A program made the translations under genes and the position numbers. From NCBI GenBank assembly GCA_025506515.1, contig CM046443.1, forward strand, positions 47,703,272 through 47,767,271: DNA of 64,000 nt, in the 5' to 3' direction. The stretch's first letter is position 1. Each line of letters begins with the position of its first letter. Under the pieces are notes generated by a model that saw nothing but the letters and a program-made list of their open reading frames with translations, was not told the origin of the DNA and ran no database searches. Positions 24,077 to 35,801 of the stretch are shown here, one piece after another. Source of the stretch: Flaveria trinervia (taxonomy: Eukaryota; Streptophyta; Magnoliopsida; Asterales; Asteraceae).

Positions 24077-27000
24077 ATGGCTGACCTTACACACAGAAAT
24101 GATCCTCTTTGCCATGCAGCTACATAGACACACAATCAGGTTGCTCTGTTATGCTCTGACAAAGATCCTCATTTCTCAGAGGTTTGCCGTTTCTTGTCTT
24201 TGTCTCACTACTTCACCTCCCTAACCATGATCCTCCTCTATATGAGGATCACTTGCTTGAATTCTGGAAGACCTGCTAAGAGGTCATTATGGATGGGGAG
24301 AAGGCACTGTCTGCCACGGTGCAGGGGAGAACAATTTTCATCACTCCGGCCATCATCAACCGACATCTTCAGCTGGATGATGAAGCAGTGAAGTGTTCTT
24401 CCCAAAGAAGCGGTTAATCATTCCTTCGAGCAGATGGGCTATGAAGGAGATTTCTCTGTAAAGACCTTCAGGAAAGGGAAGGTCTCATCCCAGTGGAAAT
24501 ACCTGCTCCATGTGGTTATCCACAGCTTATCAAACAAGCATGGTGGATGGGACCAGATTCCTGAGGATCTCTCCTTTATAGTTCATGGGATGGTTCAGGG
24601 GGTCAAGTTCAGGTATTCACAATTTGTTTATACTAATTTACTTGCAAACTTAGATTCCTTAGAATATTACTGTTTCCTAGATATGTTCAACACATTCTTA
24701 ACTGTGAACTGGGCTCACAGTTGAGGGAAACAGGCAATATTCTTAAACTGGGACAGATGAAGCCCGCATCTTTAAAATTATGAAGAAGCCAACTGTAGGC
24801 TTCTCAGGGTAGAAACAGCCCTAGTCCCAAAAATGTTAGAGCTCATTGCTCAAGGTGACAACATAGCAGTCCAAGCTAGTGTTGAACCCACACCTACTGC
24901 TCTCCTACCTTCTTCACAACCTCCAATATTCATCACCTACAAAAGAAAATCCCAACGAACCCTGCTCAGGCTATTGAGTCTGTGCAGGCCCCCAAATACT
25001 CACCTTACAGGAAGAAGTGGACTCCAGAGCTCCCACTTCTCCTGAGGAGCAAACCACTCCCATTACTTTACCTATCAGGGCTGAGGTTCCTCAAGCTCAA
25101 CCTGATGAGCTCATTAGCCCAACAACTGTAAGCCTTCACTCTGAGTCTCAACACTCAAGTGAACACTTCAGGGGATAGCTACCATCCCCAGCCTTTGGAT
25201 CTAAACCAACCAATTCCCAACCTATCCTTTTACACTGATGAAGGCTTAGGATTCAGTGAGTACCATGAGTCTCTTCTCCTCCTCCCTACTCAAAGAGAGA
25301 TGAGTACCTCTGACTCTCCTCAGTCTATCCCTCATCAGTCACCTATTACTGAGGTGGACACATCTGAACCTGTTCAGGATGTCCATATGGAAGAGGCTCT
25401 CACTTTTGAAAGTGATTACATCATTAAGACCTCAGCCATGGCAACTCAGCCCATTGGCATCTTAACTGAGTTGCCAGTGAGCAGAGGAAAACCAGCAGCC
25501 AAGAAACTCAAGCTGGTGGTGAGAGAAGGGACTTTGGTCCAATCCTCTCATCCCCCAGTGATCTTCTGATGAGATGAGGGGAATTTGAGACTAAAGGTAC
25601 AAAAATTGTCACAAACATGCACCTATCTAGTCTCTAAGGTTAGTCACTTGGAATCTCAGGTGACTACCCTGCAAAACCGGGTCAATGATCAGCAACTCCA
25701 GATTTCATATCTGCAGGACAACTAGCTGAGAGACCTTTAAGGAGAGCTCAACCAGGAACACAAGAACCTGTGGAAGTGACTGATTTATCCTCCAGCTCAC
25801 CTATGCAAGTGGGTGATGCTACCAAAAAGGGGAGAAAGTTATCACAACCACAGAACCTGGGAGTTCTTCAAAGAGAATGGACATAGAGGACTCACCATCC
25901 TCACTTGCTGTTGTGCATTCTCAGCAACTTCCTCAAGTTCACATTAATGTGGACTCTATAGACTCTCTCATCAGGAGTCTCTTTGAGGAAGGTATACCAA
26001 GGGCTGTCTCATCTCCACCACATGGAACTGGCAACTATATCATCAGGATGGAGGTATGATGATGACAGAAGAGCCCTCATACTTCACAGAGTTCAAGGCC
26101 AACAAGAGTCTTTCAGTTCTAAAGCCTGAGCTTCTATGAAGGACTGGATTTAGTCAACATGCCACTTGTCAATCCAAGCAAATCTAGACAAGCTGACAGG
26201 CTGGCTCAAAGAATCCAAGACAGGATCCTTGCAGAGTTCTCTCTAAGAAGGAGACTTAGGCAATCAGGCAATGTCATCGGTCAACTGATGCTGAGGTGGA
26301 CCCTAAGATTAGTTTCATAGGGGAAACCTTGGCTGAAGGCCCAGTGGCAGAACTTGAGACCCTTGTCTCACCATCAACAACTGCTGCAGAGGTCCAAACT
26401 CCATCTGAGACACCTACTGTGTGAAGTGTCTCTCTCATCTCTCTCTGCCAGGCATGGAAGCTACACCAAGCAATGAAGGCCAAGCCTCAATCCCCTGAGT
26501 CACAAAGGTCTGTTGGTGACAAGGGAAAGGATAATGACTCCTGAGGAAATTGAGGAGAGAGAGAGAGAGGAAAAGGAGGCTAAGGGGAGAAAGTTCTTCT
26601 GGGTCATCAAAATTCATGCAAGCTGCAATCAGGCTGCACCCAGACCAAATACTCAAATGATGAACAAAGGAGTCAGGATTATTATTTACAGACCAGGAAC
26701 TATGATGTTAATGAAATCATCTCCCTCCCTTAGAAGAGTTGAATGAACTGCTGACATGGAAGTGTCAAGAGAGATAAAGGAGAAAGAGATGCAAGGTTAT
26801 TTCTCCAATTCAAAGAGGAGAGGAGACAGAAAAGACTTCACAAGCTATACTCCCACTCTCTCTCCAGTTCAAGAAAGTCCTGCACAGAAGATGTGGCTCC
26901 ACAAGAACCTCAGGTAGATAAAGAAGAGGATAGAATCAAAATGATAAACTACCTGAGTGCCACAGGCTTCTATCAGGCAAAACACTTCTTTCCCCTGTCC

Positions 27001-27819
27001 TATGACTTCATTGAGTTCGAGTACTTAAAGCACTTGAGCTTGAGTTAGTCAAAGAAAGAAAAACAACCAAAGGAAGCTAAGGGAAGAAGCTGCAAAGTCA
27101 AGAGCCATCAATCAAAAGAATGCAAAGAAGTCTGCTGACAGACAAAGAATGATGAGCTTCTTGAAGTCATATGGATTCTCCGGAAGGAGACTTGGTCCCA
27201 TGTCTCTATCTACAATGGATGAGCATATAAGGGTAATCAAGCAGAAGATTAAAAGTGGTGAACTCATTAATTTGCACTCTCTTCCAAGTCAAGTCCCACC
27301 TGAAGTGGAGGTCAAGTTGAACAACCAGAGACACCTGAACCAGAACCTCCAGCTGCCTCAGCAAACTTCATCTTCTGATCCAAGACAGGGTCAAACTCCC
27401 CCTCTCTTCTGAACCTGTGAGGGAGGAACACCCAACTGAGAAAGACACTGATGATCAACATGGTGCTGCAGACCAGTCTTCTCAGTTAAAGACATTAAAG
27501 AGGAAGAAGAAATGGCCTCTAAACCAAAGACTAAAAGAAGAAGCCAAAGTCATCTACCTCTACACCCCAGGCTGAATCAGATCACCTGAGGAAGTGCATG
27601 ATGAGGCAGCCAATCACTCCTATGCAAGTGGCTCCTCTAGCAACCGAGACACCCATCCTATCCTGGACTTACTCTACCAATCCAGAAAGATGGAATGTTA
27701 TCAGAGATCAAGGTGTTGAAAATGTCTACTCATGGAAAGACATAATCAACTTACCTCTGCATGATCTCTTTGAAATGAGAAGATACTATGAAAGTCTTGA
27801 TGATCCTGACCATCAATGA
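24077..27819 (+). pseudogene. Element C additional ORF (aORF) downstream of pol
   Basis: It starts at the ATG after the CT-rich leader (MADLTHRNDPLCHAA). Function is unknown; it sits where Sirevirus env-like ORFs lie, but I see no signal peptide or membrane segment. The N-terminal domain is recognisable at 24434-24650 (MGYEGDFSVKTFRKGK, KYLLHVVIHSLSNKHGGWD, YSQFVYTNLLANL). A Pro/Ser/Glu-rich middle runs about 24830-26100, a charged region 26500-27400, and a C-terminal domain with VYSWKDIINLPLHDLFEMRR lies at 27598-27819. Both end domains match parts of the A, E and F aORFs. Many stops and frameshifts are present. Confidence 0.7.
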
Positions 27820-27891
27820 AGAAAGGGATGGTCTTGATTATTCTGAAGACTACAAACATTTAAAGATCTTCTAAGTGTTTTGGTAGCATCA

Positions 27892-27905
27892 GCCTAGCGG
27901 GAGTT
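27892..27905 (+). promoter_or_regulatory. Polypurine tract of C
   Basis: CTAGCGGGAGTT lies immediately before the 3' LTR start. It is a variant of the GGGGGAG tract found before the A LTR. Confidence 0.65.
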
Positions 27906-28693
27906 TGTAAGGATTCCTGAAGTCTGATGCAACCCAAAACTGCCTAAGTGTTTCAGCAACATGCACTAAGTACTGAAGTGAAGAATGCTTCGGAAGAATT
28001 ACACAAAGCATTAGAAAATACTCTAAGTGTAATATCTTCCGAAGCCAAGACCAATATCTTCCGAAGCCTAACATGAAGTCTTCCGAAGCTTGAAGAGACA
28101 AAGTCTTCCGAAGCTTCACCCTATGAAGACAGATTCTTCCGAAGACTTTTAGTACACATGCTTTATCTGATGTACTGTTCCATAAATCACCTTTTCCGCT
28201 GCGTCTCTCTGATAAGTCACCACTTACAAGAGTTGGTGAAAAGGTTCATGCTTTTGGTAACTGTACATTGAGGTCTTGAGTCTGAACTTTCCACTTTATG
28301 TACTTTATCCTTTTTGTAATGTATAAGGATGTGAGCTATGGCATGTCATAGTCACAAGGTCAAAAGGCAGATATGCCTTTTGATCCTACAATTGATTTTG
28401 TTAGTGTCTAGTCAATTGTATCCAGCTGGCTTTCATAGTATAGCCGGCTGTAGGTTGTAGTATAAGTATTCCAAGTTCTAGTATCTTTTCTAAATGCTTT
28501 GTAACACTTGTAAAAGAACTTGAGAAAGCAATATACTGCTCCCTTGAAAACTATACTCTCTTGTTCTGTCTCTTACTTTACTTGTGTTCTCTGCATCACC
28601 TTTGGTTACCTAGTTCACTGTTTGATTAACGTTTAGTTAATCTTCTCATTGTGTTGTTGTGTTGATTGTGTTCAAGCCCTTGAACGATCCTGA
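27906..28693 (+). repeat. 3' LTR of C
   Basis: A 788-bp copy of the 5' LTR with the same six palindromic words (27988-28148). It is followed by ACCTT, the right target duplication. Several differences from the 5' LTR are one-base length changes in short runs. Confidence 0.9.
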
Positions 28694-28698
28694 ACCTT

Positions 28699-31600
28699 TT
28701 CGACTTCATGAACAAGCAAACTAATAGAAATTTTACTCATCATGAAAACCTTATAGTCATGTTTGGTGTAAGAATAGAGCATGATGAAAAATGAAAATGT
28801 GTAACAAATCAATGAAATAACATCTAATAAATTGTTCAAACATAGAAACTGTGATTGTTGAACAACAATTCACCATTTGATGTGACAACAATGATACAGT
28901 AATGTCACAAGTTCATCTTTGACCATTAATGTCAAACTGATAACGATACACATGAGTTCTCATTAAAACTGACGCACATGTCTTTTATACAGATTATATG
29001 GAAATCTTTCATGGAGCAAGCTCTACAATGTCAGTGGTTATTTAAACCCTTATGTGCCAGAAGCTGAGGGACTCAGAGATATTATTAGATTCATCTCAAC
29101 AACAAGGTAGCTTATGCTATCACTGTTAGACCCACCATTATGAGAACCTCATTAGGTCTTTCTAAAATTCAGCTGAGGTAATTGAACCAGATGGTGTTAG
29201 AACTCTAGTGAAGAATTGACAATGATCAAACTCTGAGCATCTCTAAGATTCTATAGAAGAAGCTTGCATTTTTGTGATGATGTTAACGCACCTCTAGAGC
29301 TGGATGATGATGAAATAACCACATTCTTTCTGAGATTGGTTATAAAGGAGGATTTGAAGCTAAACAAATTGTTAAAAGATTGGTTGATCTGCCTGGAGAT
29401 TTCTAATCCATATGTTTCAACACTGCTTATCCTAGAGAAAAACAGGATGGAATGATATTCCAATCACCACTTCCTTAGCTATCTGTGCTCTCTGCAAAAC
29501 AAGCCATTCAATATGTCTGCCTATATTTTTAATGGCTTGACTTCAAACATACAAGTGGGGGGAAGATACAAGTTCTTGATGTATCCAAGATTCATTTAGT
29601 GCCTGATAAATGAAGCATTTCCAGATAATGCTACTAAGGGACCAGTGCTTGATATTCCTCATTATGATGCAACATCATACAAGTACATTAAGAAGTGGGA
29701 TCCTAGAAACTTTTACAGTGGAGCTCACTCACCTCTTCTTCCTTGGATGATTCAACAGATAAATCAAGAAGATCAAGGACAAGAACAGGCTATTGATGAG
29801 CAAGCTGCATAACCATCACCACCACCATCACCATAACCAACATCATAACCAACACCACCACCATCACCACAACCAACACCACAACCATCACCACACCAAC
29901 ACCACAACCATCACCACACCACACCACAACCAACACCACAAACAACCCCACAAACAACCCCACATCAATCACCAATATCACCACTTCATTAATCACAATA
30001 TCACCATCTCATCATTCACCAACATCACCACCCCAACCATTTCCCACCCATGATAACCCAACTGAATTTGGATACTCAACTAGCAATTCTAAAGCATCCA
30101 AATAATCTTCAATGAGGAGATCAACATGCTCAAATGCCTCTAAGAAGAGCAACTTCTAAGACTTCTCCTTAGAGAGCCTTACTGAATCTAATATAACAGG
30201 CTTGATAAAGGATGAGTGATATCTGAGCTCCTACAAAAGGTGGGAAGGATGTAAAGAATACTAAATAGGAGAGCTAGAATCATTGATGACAGGATTCTAG
30301 AGCTTGATGAAAAGGAGCATGAATTAAAAGAGCTAAAACAAAAATATGAAGCTGAAAAGAAAGAGAAAGAGAAAGAGATTGACTACTTGAATGCTACCTT
30401 GAACCTTCTAGAGAAGAAGTGAGTGGCCATGTTGACACTCTTGCCATTCAAACTATAGCTATGGAAGAGCAAGAGAACATTATTGAAGAACAAGCTGAAA
30501 TCATCTCCAATCTCCAAAGTCAAGTTGAAAGTCAAAATAAAAGGATCTTTGAACTTGAAATGCTAATTGAAATTGAAAGAAGTGTTGTGGCTGAAGAAAG
30601 TAAAAATGAAAAAGAAAAAGTTATTGATGATGAGAACCAGTCTTTCTCAGAGAATTATGAACAAAGAGAAGAAGGAAGCCAAACAAAGATGAGGAACAAG
30701 CTTAGAAATTGTGATTTATTCCGGGCAATCAGAAGCTACTCAAACTGAGAAAGCTGAATTTGAAGAATTAATCTGTGCTATGGATAGCTTACTTTTGAAG
30801 AATTCATAATAGATGAAGATTTTGGGATTTTGTTGTAGACCAGAGTACCAACTTAAACCTATTGTAGTCATTCCTCAATCTCCAGTTCCATTGGAGAAAG
30901 AGTTGAGCATGCAAATGGCACTTGCTATGTCACTATCAGAAGAACAAAAGATATGATTAAAAAGTTTTGTGAAAAAGAAAAAGAAAGAGAAGAAAAAGAG
31001 GTTGATGATCAAGAAAACATACAAAAAAAGGCGGAAAAATTGCCTGAGGAGATGAAACAAGCTAAATCCTCTTCTGGTCCTCCACTTCAAACTTATACAA
31101 GAAAGAGGAAATACTTATCTGAGAAAGCTAAAGGAAAAAGAACCATGAAAGAAGAAGAACCAGCAAAGAAAGCCAAACCAGATAACCCAAGAAGTCTTGC
31201 TGCATAGCAGAATTCCTATAAGAACATGAAAAAGCTGAGGCACAATTGAAGTAACCAACTAATTCATTGATCTAGAAGAAGGAAAGATTGAGGGATGATA
31301 TAATACTCATGAGCATGAAGAGGTTGACAGCCCTATGGCAAAAGAAAGATGTGTGGAAGAAATAGTGTCAAAGGCTCAAACTGGTGACCTGATGATAAAA
31401 GCAATGTTTTTGATTAATCATGGGTATGATCCAGATGAAGTCTTGGCATGACATATGAAAGAATGAAGGAAGAAGAAGAAAAGGTGAATAAGCTACTGGA
31501 TCCAGACTTCGAAATTGAGTATGAAAAATCAGTCACCAGAAAGGATCCTGTGCCAAAAGTGTCTGCTATGAAGAAATCAACCTCAACTGAGTATGAAAAA

Positions 31601-32999
31601 TCATTTTCAAGAAAGGTTCCTCTGCCTAAACTATCATCCATGAAGAAATCAACCCCAAATCTTGAACCACTATTTCCTAATCCTTATAGCATGTTAGATA
31701 AGGAAATGAAGGATTATCTTTCAAGCCAAGGATTCACAAGAACAAAGATTAGGAATATGAAAAGAAACTCATTAAGGGCTGCTACTCTCCAAATGATTAA
31801 TGAAAAGAAAGATATGCTCAAGTGGTTAGAAGAAGAAATCCTAAACAAGAAGCCAAGATCTATATAAATGCTCAAGACATGCTGCTAAACCAGAAAGATC
31901 AAAAATGGTTGGCTCATGTAGTTGATAATACCCTGAATGGTTTGCAAAACTCTCTTAGTTAAAATTAGAAGAAGGATTAACCACTGCTAAGTTAATCAGA
32001 GGGGTGTCTACTCCCATAGGAAAAGTTGATGAGAAAATAATTACATGGAAGTATGACAGCATGTGGAATATGTTCATGGTGAAAAGGATCTCCAGGCTAG
32101 TCCAATTCTTTACAAAGTACTCAGCTTTTGTAAATGCACTGGAGATCCATGACTTAAAAGAACTAGCTCAACTAGAACTGATCAATCACTCAGCTATGTT
32201 TAGGGGATATGAATTTGAAAACACACTCAAAATGTTCTGAAGGACTGACAATTTCAATTCATTAAAGGCAATATGTATGAGAAAAGATAAGTCTTTTATT
32301 AATGCCCTTGAGAAGAAGAAGAAAATGCAAGCAGAAGAAGTTGTGTTTCCTGAGTTGAAGGTGAAACCAACAGAATCATTAAATAGAAAAATGGTGTCTA
32401 GTACTCATTCCTCTACACCCATATCAAATGTGTACTATGATGAAAAAACTTATGAGATGGAGATTGAAAGAAAGTGGGGAGGAAAGGAGGGTGCTGAAAT
32501 ACGACTATTTAGTGGATATGAAGTAAGATTGGCTGATGAATCCTACATTCACTATATATATACCAGACACTTTAGGGAAATAAACAATAAACTGGGTGAA
32601 CAAGATATGCACTTCTTCCTAAAGTGCATCAAGTTTCTAAAATTGGCTTATGATCGTATCAGTACCAAAAGAGACAAAAGAAAGAAAAAAGAAGACACCA
32701 TTGCAACTTGGGAACATTGTCAACTTGAGGTAGATGTGGGTGGAAGCTTACTGATTCACAAAGATGGTCTCTCTACTATTTCTATTTGGGAACCTATTTT
32801 TCTGAAGAAGTTACCAATAGAAGCCATCTACAATATGAGCAAAATGAAGATACATGTGCTAAGTAGGGACAGAATTTCAGAAGCAACAGATTTTGTCAAC
32901 ATGATTAAAGCCATTCTGGATCCGACTAAAGCTGCATTTTTACTACCTCCACAAGACCCAGCAGGATCCTCACAACATCAATCACCTCCCAAACATTGA
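28699..32999 (+). pseudogene. Element A additional ORF (aORF)
   Basis: This is A's aORF, separated from its promoter-like spacer by C. The N-terminal domain lies at about 29000-29600, with NKPFNMSAYIFNGL and YKFLMYPRFI motifs shared with the F aORF. It passes into a CAC/ACC-rich tract (29806-29990) and then Glu/Lys-rich segments likely to be coiled coil (30300-31210, 31448-31867). The C-terminal domain (32277-32999, 240 residues open) has HKDGLSTISIWEPIFLKKLP and YNMSKMKIHVLSRDR motifs. Several frames are used. No hydrophobic membrane segment is seen. The start is not identifiable because C and early stops interrupt it. Confidence 0.65.
29806..29990 (+). repeat. CAC/ACA-rich low-complexity tract in A aORF
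   Basis: Irregular CACCAC, CACAAC and CATCAC units over about 185 bp would encode His/Thr/Asn/Pro runs in the aORF. The hydrophobic minus-strand ORF over it is a composition artefact. Confidence 0.85.
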
Positions 33000-33020
33000 A
33001 GAAAATAGGTTGTATAATCC

Positions 33021-33033
33021 TTAGGGGGAGTAT
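33021..33033 (+). promoter_or_regulatory. Terminal polypurine tract of A
   Basis: TTAGGGGGAGTAT ends directly before the LTR start TGTTGCACC. It follows the aORF stop by about twenty bases. Confidence 0.75.
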
Positions 33034-33768
33034 TGTTGCACCCTGAAAAGATCATACATGCCGATTCAATGGGTGATTTGATGATTGCTTTGCTGGAATC
33101 CCACAAGTCCAAGAAGAAATGCGGATGAAGATTCTGCTCAAGAAAAACCAAGTATTGTCTTCCGCATTTGTCAATGCACAAGACATAAAACAAATACAGA
33201 CAAGTATTTGTCCTTCCGTATTGACAAATGCGGAAGACCAAGTATTAATGCGGACATGACTTTGCTCATCCGCATTTGACAAATGCGGATGACCGAACAA
33301 GTGCGCACAAGTATTTATTCATCCGCATTAACCAATGCGGATGACCAGCATACTAGTGCGGATGATCAAGTGAAGAAATACTCATCAAGTCAACTCATCC
33401 ACATTTGCCAATGTGGTGAACAAGAAAAGATGCGGATCAAGACTTAGACTAGTTCTCATGTAATAGGTCAGGGGTAGTTTAGTCATTTTGTAAAAGGCAT
33501 TTTGTCTGCCTCTAAATACAATAGATAACCTCGTACATGAGGTGACGGTTGATAGACATATAGAATTTTGTTTTCAGTTATTCTCTATAATCAATCACTT
33601 TCATGTTTACAATACAAAAGTATTTATGAGTATAATTCTTGCATTGAATGCTCTTTGATTGTTTGTTTCCGCCATTCAATAATTGACTTGATTACCATAT
33701 TGATTCATAGTAAGAATCTCAATCTTACTTACCCAGTCATCTTTCATTATCTTCCACTTTACGTTACA
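33034..33768 (+). repeat. 3' LTR of A with palindromic words
   Basis: The LTR starts TGTTGCACCC; the end at GTTACA is tentative because the 5' copy is outside the window. Between 33119 and 33440 lie about ten copies of the CCGCATTTG or CAAATGCGG word. They include an inverted repeat with 13-bp perfect arms and a one-base centre (33266-33292), and one with 11-bp arms and a 4-base loop (33319-33344). A TATA-like CTAAATACAATAG follows at about 33512. After 33768 the sequence reads as gypsy LTR. Confidence 0.7.
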
Positions 33769-35063
33769 TAATATTTTCATTTCACTCATTAACATACAAT
33801 GTAAAGCCATGGGAAAATAAACATACAATGTAAGGAACATCAACATACACAGTCAACATCATCATACAGGGCATCATACATACATAACATACATCATACA
33901 TACAATCATGCATAAGCATCAAACATACATCATAACATGCCCATCATAACATCTATGACCTCAAAAGTCAGCTTACATGAACCCCCGGGAACATCCCAAG
34001 TCAAATCCTAAAGTTCACCTTTTTCTCTAGAAATTCAAAAACTATTCTAAGTGCTCATCCGCATTTGTTTTAGTTCATGCGCATTTCCTCAATACTCATC
34101 CGCATTTCTCTTACTCCATGGTCAATGCTCATCCGTATTAACTGTTCATCCGCATTTCCCCAATACTTATCCGCATTGACTTACTTAGTGGTCCATGCTC
34201 ATCCGCATTAACTGTTCATCGCATTTCTCCAATACTCATCCGTATAGACTTACTTAGTGTTCAATGCTCATCTGCATTAACTTTTTATCCGCATTTCTCC
34301 AATACTCATCCGCATTGACTTACTTTGTGGTCAATGCTCATCCGCATTTCTTTTGAACACTTAGGAAGATTCAAAAACTTAGACATATGAGCCCTAAATA
34401 TCAGATTTCAGTTCCCAAATACCATCTATCATGTTGTAAGCCTAAATCTTACATTCTAATCTTACATTCTAAGTCTTAGAAACACAACCATAAAATCAAC
34501 AAGCATGAACAGAGCCCACAATCACACCATACCCGCAACATCCACACATTCAAACATTCGGGTATGAACCCAATTTTATCATAACATACATTCATGCATT
34601 TCCAGCCCTAAAATCAGTTAAAAATCAGTAAAAGAGGGGTCCTAGAACTCACCTTTGCAGCTCTTGAGTATGGCTTCTTCCAAACTCGTCTGTAATTGAG
34701 TTCAACTGCCTAGAAACCCACTAAAAGCACACACAACTGAACATACAAACACACATAAGCATACAACGAGGCAAGGCCAGTTAAGAACACTTAAAAACCA
34801 TGAATTCTTACCTTAAATTCGATTTTTCAGCTTGTTCTTCTTCATAAATCCAAAACTTCTACCCTGCTACTCTCTCTCTCTCTAACATCCGAGAATTGTG
34901 TGGGTGTAGATGAGTGATGGGAGGCCATCACCTTTTACACCCACTTTTCAAACCTTTTGTCCTTTTGATACTTTTACTCTCAACTAGGGTAAAATATTTT
35001 TGCCTTATTTTGATTCACTTTATTCTTCTTTCTTTGAATTTTAAAAAATAACCGGGTGTTACA
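33769..35063 (-). repeat. 3' LTR of G (partial)
   Basis: On the minus strand it begins TGTAACACCCGG at 35063 and runs at least 1.3 kb until broken by element A. It contains GA/CT microsatellite sequence near 34870, CATACAT-rich stretches at 33850-33950 and a tandem array at 34052-34352. There is no coding content. Confidence 0.75.
34052..34352. repeat. Diverged tandem array containing CATCCGCATT words in the G LTR
   Basis: Roughly four diverged units of about 70-80 bp, each with CTCATCCGCATT and TTCATCCGCATTTC-like words separated by CAATACTCATCC and GACTTACTTAGTGG phrases. The core word is the one clustered in the LTR and spacer of copia element A next door. Confidence 0.7.
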
Positions 35064-35079
35064 ATTCCACCCCCCTTAT
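35064..35079 (-). promoter_or_regulatory. Polypurine tract of G
   Basis: On the minus strand AAGGGGGGTGGAAT precedes the LTR start TGTAACACCC. This matches the expected gypsy plus-strand primer position. Confidence 0.7.
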
Positions 35080-35102
35080 ATAGGTTTTGTCTCTGAAACC
35101 TG

Positions 35103-35422
35103 TTATTCCTCAAACAATTATGGATAATGCTGTCTCGTCTCTTTTTTAGTCTACCAAGCAGACTCGGATCCCTTCTTGTGCTTCCACTATACACACACAA
35201 GAGGAACCACTTTATTCCTCAGCCTCTTCTCTTTACCATCAATGATCGCCTCTGGTTGCTTTATATATTTGAGCCGTTCATCTACCTCGATATCCTCCGG
35301 TGGTACAATTATGTCCTCGTCTGCTAAGCATTTTCTTAGATGAGATACATGGAATGTCGGGTGAATTCCACTTAACTCTTCTGGTAACTCTAGTCTATAG
35401 GCCACCTCTCCATCTCGAGCGA
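35103..35422 (-). pseudogene. pol: Element G integrase C-terminus
   Basis: The minus-strand segment has VAYRLELPEELSGIHPTFH and VSHLRKCLADEDIIVP, the conserved integrase C-terminal region of Tekay/Del gypsy elements. It then has a chromodomain-like W-K-H-K-K-G-S-E-S-A-W tail interrupted by stops near 35190, 35150 and 35115. The upstream half of this domain resumes at 60393 beyond element E, with GPFRIIA next to the junction. Confidence 0.85.
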
Positions 35423-35798
35423 TAGATCATGTATAGGTTGGACCCACCTTAGTTTAGAATGCTTACTTTTGATTGTAATAGGTCTTTTGTTAGTTCCTTT
35501 GTATGTAATTAGATTAATGTCATTTTGCAGTCCAGCGAAATTATGAGCGAAACTAAGACTGCTATATATAGATTTTGATCATTCTCATTGTGGGTAAGCT
35601 TGCGAAACCCTAATCATTAATCCTTGTTGGAAGTTACCATTTCTAAGTAGTTTTTGAACAAAAATATCATTGTGCTTTGATGTTATTGAATGTTATGATC
35701 TTCATTATCTTATATTGAATGAGTTTTTTGGTTTGTATGTTTGATATTGAACGATTCTTCATCTCATTTGCATTGTAAAATGATCAAATGGACCAACA
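35423..35798 (+). repeat. 5' LTR of E (shortened)
   Basis: It begins T-AGATCATG where the 3' LTR has TGAAGATCATG, so two bases are missing. It contains a TATA-like GCTATATATAG at about 35562. Only two GCGAAA words remain upstream of it. Compared with the 3' LTR it has lost about 100 bp of the palindromic cluster and about 28 bp further downstream. It ends CCAACA. Confidence 0.85.
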
Positions 35799-35801
35799 AT
35801 A

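Larger units (their letters stand above)
16352..28693 (+). mobile_element. Element C: complete Sirevirus-type copia element
   Basis: About 12.3 kb flanked by ACCTT target duplications (16347-16351 and 28694-28698). LTRs start TGTAAGGATTCC and end near CCTGCA. The order is 5' LTR, tRNA-Met primer site, gag, pol, spacer with motif cluster, aORF, polypurine tract, 3' LTR. The two LTRs differ by only about ten to fifteen small changes over 790 bp by eye, so this is the youngest insertion here. It interrupts A between spacer and aORF. Despite the similar LTRs, gag, pol and aORF carry many one-base frameshifts. Confidence 0.93.
1..33768 (+). mobile_element. Element A: Sirevirus-type Ty1/copia retrotransposon, 5' end outside window
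   Basis: This outer plus-strand copia element is interrupted by B (1998-11387) and C (16352-28693). Pieces in order are gag end, protease, integrase, RT, RNase H, a long spacer, an additional ORF (aORF), a polypurine tract and a 3' LTR. The integrase frame running up to 1997 resumes at 11388 after removal of B and the CATTG duplication. Long gag, pol-then-aORF order and the GGGGGAG polypurine tract match Sirevirus/Maximus elements. Its right end lies in the LTR of gypsy element G. The 5' LTR and gag start are not in the window, so its own target duplication cannot be tested. Confidence 0.85.

Noticed and set aside
24077..27819. A true envelope glycoprotein gene
   Set aside because: No signal peptide, transmembrane segment or furin-like site is visible. 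The protein is hydrophilic and Pro/Ser/Glu-rich.
29790..29996. Minus-strand hydrophobic ORF that could look like a membrane protein
   Set aside because: It is the complement of a CAC/ACA low-complexity tract; the Val/Met/Gly run is compositional.
28694..33033. A separate element distinct from A
   Set aside because: ACCTT flanks C on both sides, and the CCGCATTTG word in the spacer before C matches that in the LTR at 33034, so both flanks belong to one element.
33850..33950. Possible satellite or telomere-like repeat (CATACATCAT)
   Set aside because: It is short, irregular and within a gypsy LTR; similar low-complexity stretches are common in such LTRs.
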